The notes below the pieces were generated by a model. It worked only from the letters and a program-made list of their open reading frames with translations. It was not told where the DNA came from and searched no databases. Shown piece after piece: positions 1 to 8,334 of a stretch of DNA of 64,000 nt. The translations under genes and the position numbers were made by a program. This stretch comes from Lachnospiraceae bacterium FE2018 (GTDB lineage: Bacteria > Bacillota > Clostridia > Lachnospirales > Lachnospiraceae): positions 62,001-126,000 of the forward strand of contig JNKK01000002.1 in the NCBI GenBank assembly GCA_000702845.1. The letters are read 5' to 3'. How positions within the stretch are numbered: the first letter of the stretch is position 1; every line of letters starts with the position of its first letter.

Positions 1-675
1 GAAGAGGAAGAAATTCTCGGACTCGACCGGACAGAACATGGTCTTCCGTCTGCATATGCCGGATTTAACATTGTCGATCTGTCAACCGGCATGGAGATCA
101 ATGAAAATACAGCCCTCGGCCAGAGCGACTATGATCTTGCGAGTCAGCTGATTCGTGATACGGCGGTACAGGTTGTCCGCACTGATACAGTCGGGCAGCT
201 GACCGCAGCAGGTGTCATGCCTGCAGAATCCGGCGGACAGGGTGCAGGAGTCCCGGCGGCAGCAGGAACCGGCCAGGCAGCGGTTGTTCCGGCAGAAGCC
301 ATCCAGGCTGCAGTTCATACCGGCATGTACAAAGTCTCTATCATCGCGAATCACTCACGGTATGAAATCCTCAGGGAGGCCCTCAATGATCTGGGCGTAA
401 CCGGCATGACCGTCACACAGGTGATGGGCTGCGGCATCCAGCATGGAGCGGGCGAGAAATACCGCGGTGTTGAACTCGATGCAAACGTACTTCCGAAGAT
501 GAAGGTAGAAGTAATCGTCGGTAATATCCCGGTTGATAAGGTGATCGAGGCAGCGAAGCGTGCCCTTTATACAGGCCATCTCGGCGATGGAAAGATCTTC
601 GTCTATGACGTTCAGCGCGTCATAAAGGTCAGAACAGGCGAGGAGGATCTGGAGGCCCTGAAGGATGTCGAATAA
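1..675 (+). CDS. amt: Ammonium transporter (Amt) with fused C-terminal P-II domain, 5'-partial
   Basis: The gene is cut by the window edge; 224 codons are visible in frame from base 1. The first residues (GLDRTEHGLPSAYAG) match the cytoplasmic tail found just after the last membrane helix of Amt/AmtB channels. A flexible Ala/Gly/Pro-rich linker (about 200-320) follows, then a complete P-II signalling domain (about 325-640) beginning MYKVSIIANHSR and carrying a T-loop-like segment GAGEKYRGVELD with a Tyr at the usual modified position. Free P-II proteins (GlnK) plug Amt channels when nitrogen is plentiful; here the sensor is covalently attached, so gating is probably intramolecular (inference). 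carAB, glnA, an ANTAR protein and pyrG follow on the same strand, a nitrogen and glutamine cluster. Fusion is sure from the sequence; regulation is not shown. Confidence 0.9.
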   Translation, partial: EEEEILGLDRTEHGLPSAYAGFNIVDLSTGMEINENTALGQSDYDLASQLIRDTAVQVVRTDTVGQLTAAGVMPAESGGQGAGVPAAAGTGQAAVVPAEAIQAAVHTGMYKVSIIANHSRYEILREALNDLGVTGMTVTQVMGCGIQHGAGEKYRGVELDANVLPKMKVEVIVGNIPVDKVIEAAKRALYTGHLGDGKIFVYDVQRVIKVRTGEEDLEALKDVE

Positions 676-725
676 AGTCAGAACTTGGATTGTATATCAA
701 TTTAATATAACAGAGGATTCAGATA

Positions 726-754
726 TTTACATTGGGTCTGATATGCGCTAAAAT
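726..754 (+). promoter_or_regulatory. Promoter for carAB
   Basis: TTTACA (726-731), a 17-bp spacer and TAAAAT (749-754). Transcription would start near 761, so the leader is about 80 nt and contains the hairpin at 781-825. Confidence 0.65.
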
Positions 755-780
755 CGTTAAGAAATACAGAAGAAACGATA

Positions 781-825
781 GAGGTGGCAAAGGGGTCAGT
801 TTTGATCTATTTGTCACCTCTTTTT
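781..825 (+). terminator. Intrinsic terminator in the carA leader
   Basis: GAGGTGGCAAA (781-791) pairs with TTTGTCACCTC (810-820) through one G-U, followed by five T. It lies after the carAB promoter and ends only about 6 nt before the GGAG ribosome site, so it can act either as the amt terminator or as an attenuator of carAB. Confidence 0.75.
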
Positions 826-842
826 GTATATGGAGAATCATT

Positions 843-2006
843 ATGGATGCCTTTTTAATACTTGCAGACGGAACAACATACCGGGGAAATGCGGTCGGTG
901 CCGTGAAGGAAGTGATCTCGGAAGTGGTTTTTAATACGTCGATGACAGGGTATCTGGAAGTCCTGACAGATCCTTCCTATGCGGGACAGGCAGTGACGAT
1001 GACTTATCCGCTGATCGGAAACTACGGAATCTGCCGGGCGGACATGGAATCATACAGAGCCTGGCCGGACGCATTTCTGGTAAGGGAGCTGGCGCAGATT
1101 CCGGGAAACTGGCGTTCGGAAAACACCATTCAGAATTTCCTGCGGCAGCAGGGGATTCCGGGAATCGCCGGACTGGATACGCGCGCGCTGACACGGCATC
1201 TGCGCAGAAGCGGCACGATGAACGGCTGCATCACGACGAAACAATACGCCGGGGATGAAAAAGAACAACTGCTGGAACAGATTCGCAGCTACTCCGTCCG
1301 CGGTGCCGTGAAGAAGACGACAGCTGTATCAATTTCTTCTTATGATCCGGAGACGGATCTGCGGATGCAGGAGAAATCCCGGTTTGCGGAACATGCCGGG
1401 CGGAAAACAGAAAAGGAGCTGCGCGGCAGAGAAAACTACCATGTCGCCCTGCTGGATGTCGGTGCAAAGCGAAGCATTCAGAAAGCGCTGCTGAAACTGG
1501 GGTGCCATGTAACGGTCTATCCGTCCGGTACGGCACCGGAACGGATTCTTGCCGACAAGCCTGACGGAATCCTGATATCGAACGGACCCGGCGATCCGAA
1601 GGAGGATCCGGAACTGATCCGGAATGTCCGGGTGCTCGGGGACTCCGGCGTACCGGTTTTTGCAATCTGTCTCGGCCACCAGCTGATGGCGCTTGCCATG
1701 GGTGGTGATACATTCCGTCTGAAATACGGTCATCGCGGCGGGAATCATCCGGTGAAGGATCTGGAGACGGGGCGTGTCTATATTACCGCACAGAATCACG
1801 GTTATGCCGTAAATCCGGACAGCATGGATCCGGCTGTCGCCGTGGAAGCTTTCCGCAATGTCAATGACGGCACAAACGAGGGCTGGCGGTATCTTGGCAG
1901 GCCGGTTATGACAGTACAGTTTCATCCGGAGGCAAGTCCCGGACCGTGTGATTCCGGATATCTGTTTCAGAAGTTTTTCGAAATGATGGAGGAGCATCAT
2001 GCGTGA
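843..2006 (+). CDS. carA: Carbamoyl-phosphate synthase, small (glutaminase) subunit
   Basis: CarA hydrolyses glutamine and channels ammonia to CarB for carbamoyl phosphate, the precursor of pyrimidines and arginine. The start at 843 (MDAFLILADGTTYRG) is preferred over the longer reading frame because it matches the family N-terminus and has GGAG upstream. The product is 387 residues, normal length. The C-terminal class I amidotransferase domain shows NGPGDP, the nucleophile motif AICLGHQ (Cys about 276) and FHPEASPGP (His about 361, Glu about 363), so the triad is complete. The stop overlaps the carB start by 8 bp, indicating translational coupling. Expression probably depends on the leader terminator at 781-825. 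No single CPS paralogue for arginine is seen nearby, so this enzyme may serve both pathways. Confidence 0.97.
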   Translation: MDAFLILADGTTYRGNAVGAVKEVISEVVFNTSMTGYLEVLTDPSYAGQAVTMTYPLIGNYGICRADMESYRAWPDAFLVRELAQIPGNWRSENTIQNFLRQQGIPGIAGLDTRALTRHLRRSGTMNGCITTKQYAGDEKEQLLEQIRSYSVRGAVKKTTAVSISSYDPETDLRMQEKSRFAEHAGRKTEKELRGRENYHVALLDVGAKRSIQKALLKLGCHVTVYPSGTAPERILADKPDGILISNGPGDPKEDPELIRNVRVLGDSGVPVFAICLGHQLMALAMGGDTFRLKYGHRGGNHPVKDLETGRVYITAQNHGYAVNPDSMDPAVAVEAFRNVNDGTNEGWRYLGRPVMTVQFHPEASPGPCDSGYLFQKFFEMMEEHHA

Positions 2007-5000
2007 CGCAGGCATACAGAAAGTTCTTGTAATCGGCTCCGGCCCGATTGTAATCGGACAGGCGGCAGAGTTTGACTACGCCGGTACGCAGGCATGCCGC
2101 GCACTGCGCGAGGAAGGGGTCGAAGTCGTTTTGCTGAATTCGAATCCGGCGACGATTATGACAGACGGAGATATTGCCGATCATGTCTATATTGAGCCGC
2201 TGACACCGGAGGTGCTCAAGGCGCTTGTCCGGAAAGAAAAGCCGGACGCGATTCTGCCGACGCTGGGGGGACAGGCCGGGCTGAATCTGGCGATGGCACT
2301 GGAAGAAGAGGGATTCCTGGAGAAACATCAGGTCCGGCTGGCCGGGACAACGGCGCAGACCATTAAGAAGGCGGAGGATCGTCTGCTGTTCAAAGAGACC
2401 ATGGAGAAAATCGGGGAGCCGGTTGCGGCTTCAGAAATCGTTCACTCCGTAGAAGAAGGGCTGTTTGCGGCAGAAAGAATCGGCTATCCGGTAGTCCTGC
2501 GTCCGGCCTATACACTGGGCGGATCCGGCGGCGGAATCGCGCATAACACGGACATGTGCCGGGAGATTCTGGAAAACGGTCTCAGGCTGTCCCGGGTGCA
2601 TGAAGTGCTGGTGGAACAGTCCATCGCCGGCTGGAAGGAAATCGAATATGAAGTCATGCGGGATCATGCCGGGAATGTGATCACTGTCTGCAACATGGAA
2701 AATCTGGATCCCGTCGGGATTCATACCGGGGATTCGATTGTCGTGGCTCCCTCGCAGACATTGTCGGATAAAGAATATCAGATGCTCCGGACTTCCGCGC
2801 TTTCTATTATTACGGCGCTTGAAATTACCGGCGGCTGCAATGTGCAGTTTGCGCTGAATCCGGAGAGTTTTCAGTATTGCGTCATCGAAGTCAACCCGCG
2901 TGTCTCCCGCTCGTCGGCGCTCGCGTCGAAGGCGACGGGCTATCCGATTGCGCGGGTGGCAGCCAAAATTGCGCTGGGCTATACGCTGGACGAGATCAAA
3001 AATGCAGTTACCGGAAAAACGACAGCCTGCTTTGAACCGGTGATTGATTACTGCGTCGTTAAGATGCCGCGGCTTCCGTTTGATAAATTCAACACAGCGG
3101 AACACCTGCTGGGTACCCAGATGAAGGCGACCGGCGAGGTGATGGCCGTCAGCGGAAATTTTGAGAGTGCGCTGATGAAAGCAATCCGTTCACTGGAGCA
3201 GCATGTAAACAGTCTGCTCTCCTATGATTACACATCTGTCGATGACCGGGAACTGCGGCAGATGCTTCTTCAGGCAGATGACAGGCGGATCTGGGTGATC
3301 GCCGAGGCACTGCGCAGGGGGTACAGTACGTCTGAGCTGCATGAACTGACGCTGATCGATACCTGGTTTATCGGCAAGCTGCAGAATCTGGTAGAAATGG
3401 AAAACCGCCTGCGGACAGAACCGCTGCAGATCCCGCAGACAGGGGCAGACAGTGACAGAGCCGACGCGTTAATTCCTGTCAACCAGCCGCTTCTGAAGGC
3501 GGCAAAGCAGGCAGGATTTCCGGATTGTGTGATCGGTCAACTGACAGGAATTCCGGAGGAGCAGGTGCGCAGGATGTGTCGGCAGACGGGGTTAACGGCG
3601 GTTTTTAAAATGGTAGATACCTGTGCCGCGGAATTCGACGCAGAGACCCCGTATTTCTATTCGGTTTACGGACTGGAGGACGAGGCGGCAGCGTATATCC
3701 GTGAACAGGCCGGAAAGAATCCGGCGGACAGCAGGACAGAACCAGTAAAAAAGGTGCTTGTCCTCGGATCCGGACCGATCCGGATCGGCCAGGGCATTGA
3801 GTTTGACTATTGCTCGGTCCACGCGGCCCGGGCATTCCGGCAGGCCGGATGGGAGACCATTATCATCAATAACAATCCGGAAACGGTATCGACCGATTTC
3901 GATATTGCGGACAGGCTGTATTTTGAACCGCTGACACCGGAAGACGTGAGAAATGTTGTGGAACTGGAACAACCGGTCGGTGCAGTGGTGCAGTTCGGCG
4001 GTCAGACAGCGATCGGACTGACAGAGGCACTGCTGAAGATGGGTGTCCCGGTTCTCGGAACGCAGCCGGATGACATTGACGCGGCGGAGGACCGCGAGCG
4101 ATTCGATGCGATTCTGCAGGAAACCGGGATCAGGCGGCCGCCGGGAAGGACGGTCTTTACGGCAGAGGAAGCAAAAGATGCTGCACGGGAACTGGGCTTT
4201 CCGGTGCTCGTCAGGCCCTCTTATGTGCTCGGCGGCCAGGGCATGCGGATTGCTGTCAATGAAGAGGACATCGATATATTTATGGGAGAGATCAATCAGA
4301 TTGTGCAGGAACATCCGATCCTGATCGACCGCTATATCCGCGGAACGGAACTGGAGGTAGACGCCATCTGTGACGGAACGGATATTCTGATCCCGGGAAT
4401 TATGGAACACATTGAGCGCACGGGGATTCATTCGGGAGATTCGATTTCTGTCTATCCGCCGCGGTCTCTGCCGGAGCAGGTAAAAGAGACCATTATCACC
4501 TGCACCGGGAAGCTGGCCGCAGCGCTGCATGTCAGCGGCATGATCAACATCCAGTTTATCGCCGACGGCACGGATGTCTATATCATTGAGGTAAATCCGC
4601 GCTCTTCGAGAACCGTACCATATATCTCTAAAGTGACGGGAATCCCTGTCATTCCGCTGGCGGCGGGTGTGATCTGCGGGAAGACGATCCGGGAAATGGG
4701 ATATCAGCCGGGACTTCAGGAAGAGTCGAAGCGGTTTGCGGTTAAAATGCCGGTTTTCTCGTTCGAAAAAATCACAGGCGCAGATATTGCGCTGGGACCG
4801 GAGATGAAATCAACCGGAGAGTGCCTCGGCGTTTCTGTAAATTTCCATGAAGCGCTGTACAAGGCATTTCAGGGAGCGGGTTATCGCCTGCCGCACTATA
4901 AAAATATGGTAATGAGTGTGCGGGACGCTGCAAAGGAAGAGATGATACCGGTCGCACAGCGGTTTGCCCGCATGGGATACCGGATTTTTGCAACGCGCGG

Positions 5001-5319
5001 GACATTTCAGGCGCTGCAGGAAGGCGGCGTACCCTGCCTGCAGGTGCGAAAAGCAGAACAGGAGTCGCCGAACATTCTGGATCTGGTGCTTGGACATGAA
5101 CTGGATCTGGTGATCGATATTCCGGAGGAAGGAGCAGAGGCTTCCAGAGACGGATTTCAGATCAGGCGCTGTGCAGTTGAAACGGGAGTTCATGTAATCA
5201 CGGCGGTTGATACGGCAAAGGCACTGGTTTTATCGCTGGAGGATGAAAAACCCGGAGACACAGGGGAACATGTGCGGGAACTGACAGATCTGGCAGCCGG
5301 CAGTTCTGGATCCGCCTGA
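1999..5319 (+). CDS. carB: Carbamoyl-phosphate synthase, large subunit
   Basis: The 1106-residue protein has the duplicated synthetase layout of CarB. Each half starts with the ATP-grasp fold signature (VLVIGSGPIVIGQAAEFDYAG near residue 10 and VLGSGPIRIGQGIEFDY near 590), and each has the glycine-rich ATP loop (TLGGSGGG, VLGGQGM) and the EVNPR metal/ATP motif. The C-terminal part (from about 940) is the MGS-like allosteric domain, which in relatives binds UMP or ornithine. It makes carbamoyl phosphate from bicarbonate, two ATP and ammonia supplied by CarA. It overlaps carA by 8 bp and is followed 30 bp later by a carbamate-kinase-like gene. Length and motifs are ordinary; nothing suggests damage. 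Confidence 0.98.
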   Translation: MRDAGIQKVLVIGSGPIVIGQAAEFDYAGTQACRALREEGVEVVLLNSNPATIMTDGDIADHVYIEPLTPEVLKALVRKEKPDAILPTLGGQAGLNLAMALEEEGFLEKHQVRLAGTTAQTIKKAEDRLLFKETMEKIGEPVAASEIVHSVEEGLFAAERIGYPVVLRPAYTLGGSGGGIAHNTDMCREILENGLRLSRVHEVLVEQSIAGWKEIEYEVMRDHAGNVITVCNMENLDPVGIHTGDSIVVAPSQTLSDKEYQMLRTSALSIITALEITGGCNVQFALNPESFQYCVIEVNPRVSRSSALASKATGYPIARVAAKIALGYTLDEIKNAVTGKTTACFEPVIDYCVVKMPRLPFDKFNTAEHLLGTQMKATGEVMAVSGNFESALMKAIRSLEQHVNSLLSYDYTSVDDRELRQMLLQADDRRIWVIAEALRRGYSTSELHELTLIDTWFIGKLQNLVEMENRLRTEPLQIPQTGADSDRADALIPVNQPLLKAAKQAGFPDCVIGQLTGIPEEQVRRMCRQTGLTAVFKMVDTCAAEFDAETPYFYSVYGLEDEAAAYIREQAGKNPADSRTEPVKKVLVLGSGPIRIGQGIEFDYCSVHAARAFRQAGWETIIINNNPETVSTDFDIADRLYFEPLTPEDVRNVVELEQPVGAVVQFGGQTAIGLTEALLKMGVPVLGTQPDDIDAAEDRERFDAILQETGIRRPPGRTVFTAEEAKDAARELGFPVLVRPSYVLGGQGMRIAVNEEDIDIFMGEINQIVQEHPILIDRYIRGTELEVDAICDGTDILIPGIMEHIERTGIHSGDSISVYPPRSLPEQVKETIITCTGKLAAALHVSGMINIQFIADGTDVYIIEVNPRSSRTVPYISKVTGIPVIPLAAGVICGKTIREMGYQPGLQEESKRFAVKMPVFSFEKITGADIALGPEMKSTGECLGVSVNFHEALYKAFQGAGYRLPHYKNMVMSVRDAAKEEMIPVAQRFARMGYRIFATRGTFQALQEGGVPCLQVRKAEQESPNILDLVLGHELDLVIDIPEEGAEASRDGFQIRRCAVETGVHVITAVDTAKALVLSLEDEKPGDTGEHVRELTDLAAGSSGSA

Positions 5320-5349
5320 AAGAAGATGGAACTTGAAGGAGAATGTGTC

Positions 5350-6288
5350 ATGCAGAAAAAACGAATGGTAATCGCACTGGGTCACAAAGATCTCGGTTTT
5401 AATCTGCCGGAGCAGTACCGGGCGGTGCAGAAAACCGCAAAATTGATCACAGAATTTGTCAAAAAGGGATATCAGATTGCGATCGTATTTTCAAATGCAC
5501 CGCAGGTCGGCATGATTCATACCGCGATGTCAGACCTTGCACGGAATTATCCGGAGCAGTATACGAAGACGCCCCTGGCGGTCTGTTCTGCAATGAGTCA
5601 GGGATTGATTGGCTATGATCTGCAGAATGCCCTGCAGGCAGAACTGACCGCGAACGGAATCAGCCGGACCGTTTCAACGATACTGACGCAGGTGCAGACA
5701 GATCCCTATGATGAACAGTTTTACGCGCCGTCCAAAAAGGTCGGAAAGCAGATGACACGGAAGGAGGCGGAAGAAGAGGAACAGAACGGCAATCTGGTAA
5801 CAGAAATCCGTCCCGGCGTTTTTATGCGTATCGTCCCGTCCCCGCTTCCACAGGCTATCATCGAAATCGACGCGATCCGCGCTCTTTTAAATCAGGACCA
5901 GATCGTGCTTGCGTGCGGCGGCGGCGGAATTCCGGTGATCCGGCAGGGCACACTGCTGCGGGGAGCTGCAGCAGTGATTGAGAAAGACCTGACAGCCGGA
6001 CTGCTGGCGCGGGAAGTGAACGCAGATCTCCTGCTGATCACGACAGCGGTAGAACAGGTTTCACTGCACTTCGGGGAACCGGATGCAGCGGCTCTTTCCC
6101 ACATGACAGCCGGGGAGGCCAGGCAGTACATCGATGAGGGTCATTTTGAATTCCGGTCTATGCTGCCGAAAGTGCAGGCAGCAGTGGATTTTGCAGAGGC
6201 GGGAATCGGCAGACGCGCGATCATCACGACGATGGAACAGGCACTGCGCGCGGAAGCGGGCGAAGCTGGCACAACCATTACCTGCTGA
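5350..6288 (+). CDS. Carbamate-kinase-like amino acid kinase with altered substrate loops
   Basis: A 312-residue amino-acid-kinase-fold protein, closest in layout to carbamate kinase (ArcC) and E. coli YqeA. The start at 5350 follows AAGGAG. Shared features are SQGLIGYDLQNAL, the lysine in APSKKVG, GGGGIPV, VIEKDL (Lys and Asp of VIDKD) and MLPKVQA. Two motifs differ from the textbook family: the N-terminal ALGGNA loop reads ALGHKD (residues 9-14) and GNGPQVG reads SNAPQVG (48-54). These loops normally hold the phosphate and carbamate, so activity cannot be assumed. Carbamate kinase usually makes ATP from carbamoyl phosphate in arginine, agmatine or purine degradation, but here the gene sits just after carAB and before glnA with no deiminase or carbamoyltransferase gene. 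It may bind carbamoyl phosphate or a related compound; that is inference. Confidence 0.8.
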   Translation: MQKKRMVIALGHKDLGFNLPEQYRAVQKTAKLITEFVKKGYQIAIVFSNAPQVGMIHTAMSDLARNYPEQYTKTPLAVCSAMSQGLIGYDLQNALQAELTANGISRTVSTILTQVQTDPYDEQFYAPSKKVGKQMTRKEAEEEEQNGNLVTEIRPGVFMRIVPSPLPQAIIEIDAIRALLNQDQIVLACGGGGIPVIRQGTLLRGAAAVIEKDLTAGLLAREVNADLLLITTAVEQVSLHFGEPDAAALSHMTAGEARQYIDEGHFEFRSMLPKVQAAVDFAEAGIGRRAIITTMEQALRAEAGEAGTTITC

Positions 6289-6346
6289 AAAACAGAAACA
6301 GAAAACATTTTTATTATGAAACCGGAGTGAAAGAGGGAGGAATATT

Positions 6347-7642
6347 ATGCCTGAATATACAGAAAACGATATCATGCGGATCGTCGAGGAAGAAGATATT
6401 AAATTCATCCGTCTGCAGTTCGTCGATTTTTTCGGGGATCTGAAAAACATCGCTGTCACAGCGGGGCAGCTTCCGAAGGCATTTGCAGGAAAATGCTGCA
6501 TTGACGGATTCCATATCCGCGGTATGGAAACGCTTGGCCGGAATAAAATCCATCTGGAGCCGGATCTTTCCACGTTTGCAATTCTGCCCTGGCGTCCGTC
6601 GCACGAAAGAGTGGCGCGGTTTTTGTGCCGGCTGACAGATGAAAACGGCCATCAGCTTCGGGAGAGTTCCCGTTATATCCTGCGCAGTGTCATGAAGCGC
6701 GCGGAAGAGCAGGGTTACACGTTTGATCTGAACCCGCGGTGTGAATTCTTCCTGTTTCGCAATGACGAAAACGGGAATCCGACGACCCATACAGGTGAAT
6801 GTGCCGGATATCTCGATGTGGCGCCGATGGATCACAGTGAAAATGTCCGCCGTGACGTAATCATGACGCTGGAGGAAATGGGTTTCGAAATAGAATCATC
6901 TTATCACGAAAATTCTCCCGGTCAGCATGCGGTTGAGTTTCGTCAGGCGGAGGGAATACGCGTGGCGGATCAGATCGTTACGTTCCGGACAACCGTCCGC
7001 ACGGTTGCGGAGCGTCATGGCATGCACGCGACGTTTATGCCGAAACCACGCACAGATCTGATGGGGTCGGCGATGTCACTTCGCATAACAGCTGCCAGAG
7101 ACGGGAAAGATATATTTACCGGATCTGATGCCGGGCTGGAGAGCTGGTACAGCCGGGAAGCCTCACAGTTTACAGCCGGTCTTATGGAACATCAGCGCGG
7201 AATTGCCGCATTCTCCAATCCGCTGATCAATTCCTACAAGCGGCTGAAGGCTTATTTCCACGCGCCGACAGAACTGTTCTGGTCCACATCGGATTATTAT
7301 GCGCCGGTCAGAATTCTGCGGGATGAGAGAGGCGGCGTACAGATTGAGTGGAAGCTGCCGGACGGCGCCGCCAACCCGTATCTCACTATCGCTATGGCAG
7401 TGGCGGCCGGAATGGACGGGATTAAACACGGCAGGATTCTGCCGGAAGAAGGAGTGCGGACCGGGAGTCTCCCGGCAACGCTGCGGGAATCTGTGCAGGC
7501 GTTTGAGCAGGATCTGTTTTTGCGCAGTGTTTGTACGAATTCGTTTGCAGAGATGTATGTTCATGAAAAACTGAAAGAATGGGAGCGGTATTCACAGGAA
7601 GTGACAGACTGGGAAATCAATGAATATCTGCGGAGAATCTGA
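6347..7642 (+). CDS. glnA: Glutamine synthetase, type I
   Basis: Condenses ammonium and glutamate to glutamine with ATP. The 431-residue length is that of the short GSI-alpha class. The N-terminal beta-grasp domain (about 1-105) includes FVDFFGDLKN and the substrate-binding segment DGFHIRGMETLGRNK. The catalytic domain has NPRCEFFLF, the conserved ESSYHENSPGQHAVEF metal-binding stretch, ATFMPKP and the NPLINSYKRL loop. A strong GAGGGAGGA ribosome site precedes the ATG at 6347. The immediate neighbour is an ANTAR protein, whose relatives act as antiterminators, so post-initiation control is plausible. In GSI-alpha enzymes control is by feedback inhibition rather than adenylylation (family knowledge). 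The gene connects ammonium import upstream to the glutamine-consuming CarA and PyrG. Confidence 0.97.
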   Translation: MPEYTENDIMRIVEEEDIKFIRLQFVDFFGDLKNIAVTAGQLPKAFAGKCCIDGFHIRGMETLGRNKIHLEPDLSTFAILPWRPSHERVARFLCRLTDENGHQLRESSRYILRSVMKRAEEQGYTFDLNPRCEFFLFRNDENGNPTTHTGECAGYLDVAPMDHSENVRRDVIMTLEEMGFEIESSYHENSPGQHAVEFRQAEGIRVADQIVTFRTTVRTVAERHGMHATFMPKPRTDLMGSAMSLRITAARDGKDIFTGSDAGLESWYSREASQFTAGLMEHQRGIAAFSNPLINSYKRLKAYFHAPTELFWSTSDYYAPVRILRDERGGVQIEWKLPDGAANPYLTIAMAVAAGMDGIKHGRILPEEGVRTGSLPATLRESVQAFEQDLFLRSVCTNSFAEMYVHEKLKEWERYSQEVTDWEINEYLRRI

Positions 7643-7661
7643 TGAACGCAGGAGGTGTAAG

Positions 7662-8240
7662 ATGGGCATTTTGATCATTGCCTTTCCCGATGCACGGCGG
7701 AAAACGGCCGAAAGGATTGAGGAGATCCTGATTCGTCACGGATTCCGGGAAATCATTCGTGTGAAGACAGGATCAGAAGCGCTGCGTAAAATGGGAAGAC
7801 TGAAAGGAGGAATTCTGATCTGTCCGAAACGTCTGTCGGATCTGTATTACACAGATCTGATAGAATACCTTCCGCCGCATTTTGAAATGCTGCTGCTGGT
7901 TACAGAAAAAGATCTGCAGGGAGACCCGTTATCCGGCCGGGATACAGACAGTATCGTCACAGTACAGATGCCGGTAAAAGTACATGTTTTTATTGAGACA
8001 GTGCGGATGATGGATGATTCGGCAGATACACACAGGATCGAGCGCTTCCGGCGGGACACCGGCAGAACCCGGGATCCGCGGGAGGAGAATTATATCCGGA
8101 ACGCCAAGGAAGTACTGAGGCAGCGGCACCACATGACAGAGGAAGAGGCACATAAATATTTACAGAAGAACAGTATGGATACCGGGCGGAAGCTGGTGGA
8201 ATCCGCGCAGATGATTCTTTTGATGGAAATCATGGATTGA
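7662..8240 (+). CDS. ANTAR-domain regulator with degenerate receiver
   Basis: A 192-residue protein starting at 7662 after AGGAGG, 19 bp past glnA. Residues 1-115 look like a response-regulator receiver (ILIIAFPDARRKTAERIEEIL; VKTGSEALR), but the strand that normally carries the phosphorylated Asp reads GGILICPKRLSD, with no Asp at that place, so it appears to be a pseudo-receiver. The C-terminal 55 residues (NAKEVLRQRHHMTEEEAHKYLQKNSMD) are an ANTAR three-helix RNA-binding domain. ANTAR proteins bind paired hexaloop hairpins and prevent terminator formation, often for nitrogen genes. Position next to glnA is typical of clostridia. Its targets are not proven here; no convincing dual hexaloop was found in the window. 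It may sense a ligand or partner instead of phosphorylation. Confidence 0.85.
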   Translation: MGILIIAFPDARRKTAERIEEILIRHGFREIIRVKTGSEALRKMGRLKGGILICPKRLSDLYYTDLIEYLPPHFEMLLLVTEKDLQGDPLSGRDTDSIVTVQMPVKVHVFIETVRMMDDSADTHRIERFRRDTGRTRDPREENYIRNAKEVLRQRHHMTEEEAHKYLQKNSMDTGRKLVESAQMILLMEIMD

Positions 8241-8334
8241 GAAGCGTTCCGCTGCGCCGGGTCTCCGGCAGATCACATGAAAGACTGAACAGAACAGATA
8301 ATTACGATAAGAAACAGATAAGGAACGGAAATAG

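Noticed and set aside
676-842. ANTAR dual-hexaloop target in the carA leader
   Set aside because: Only one good hairpin lies after the predicted start, and its loop lacks the expected A1/G4 hexaloop pattern.
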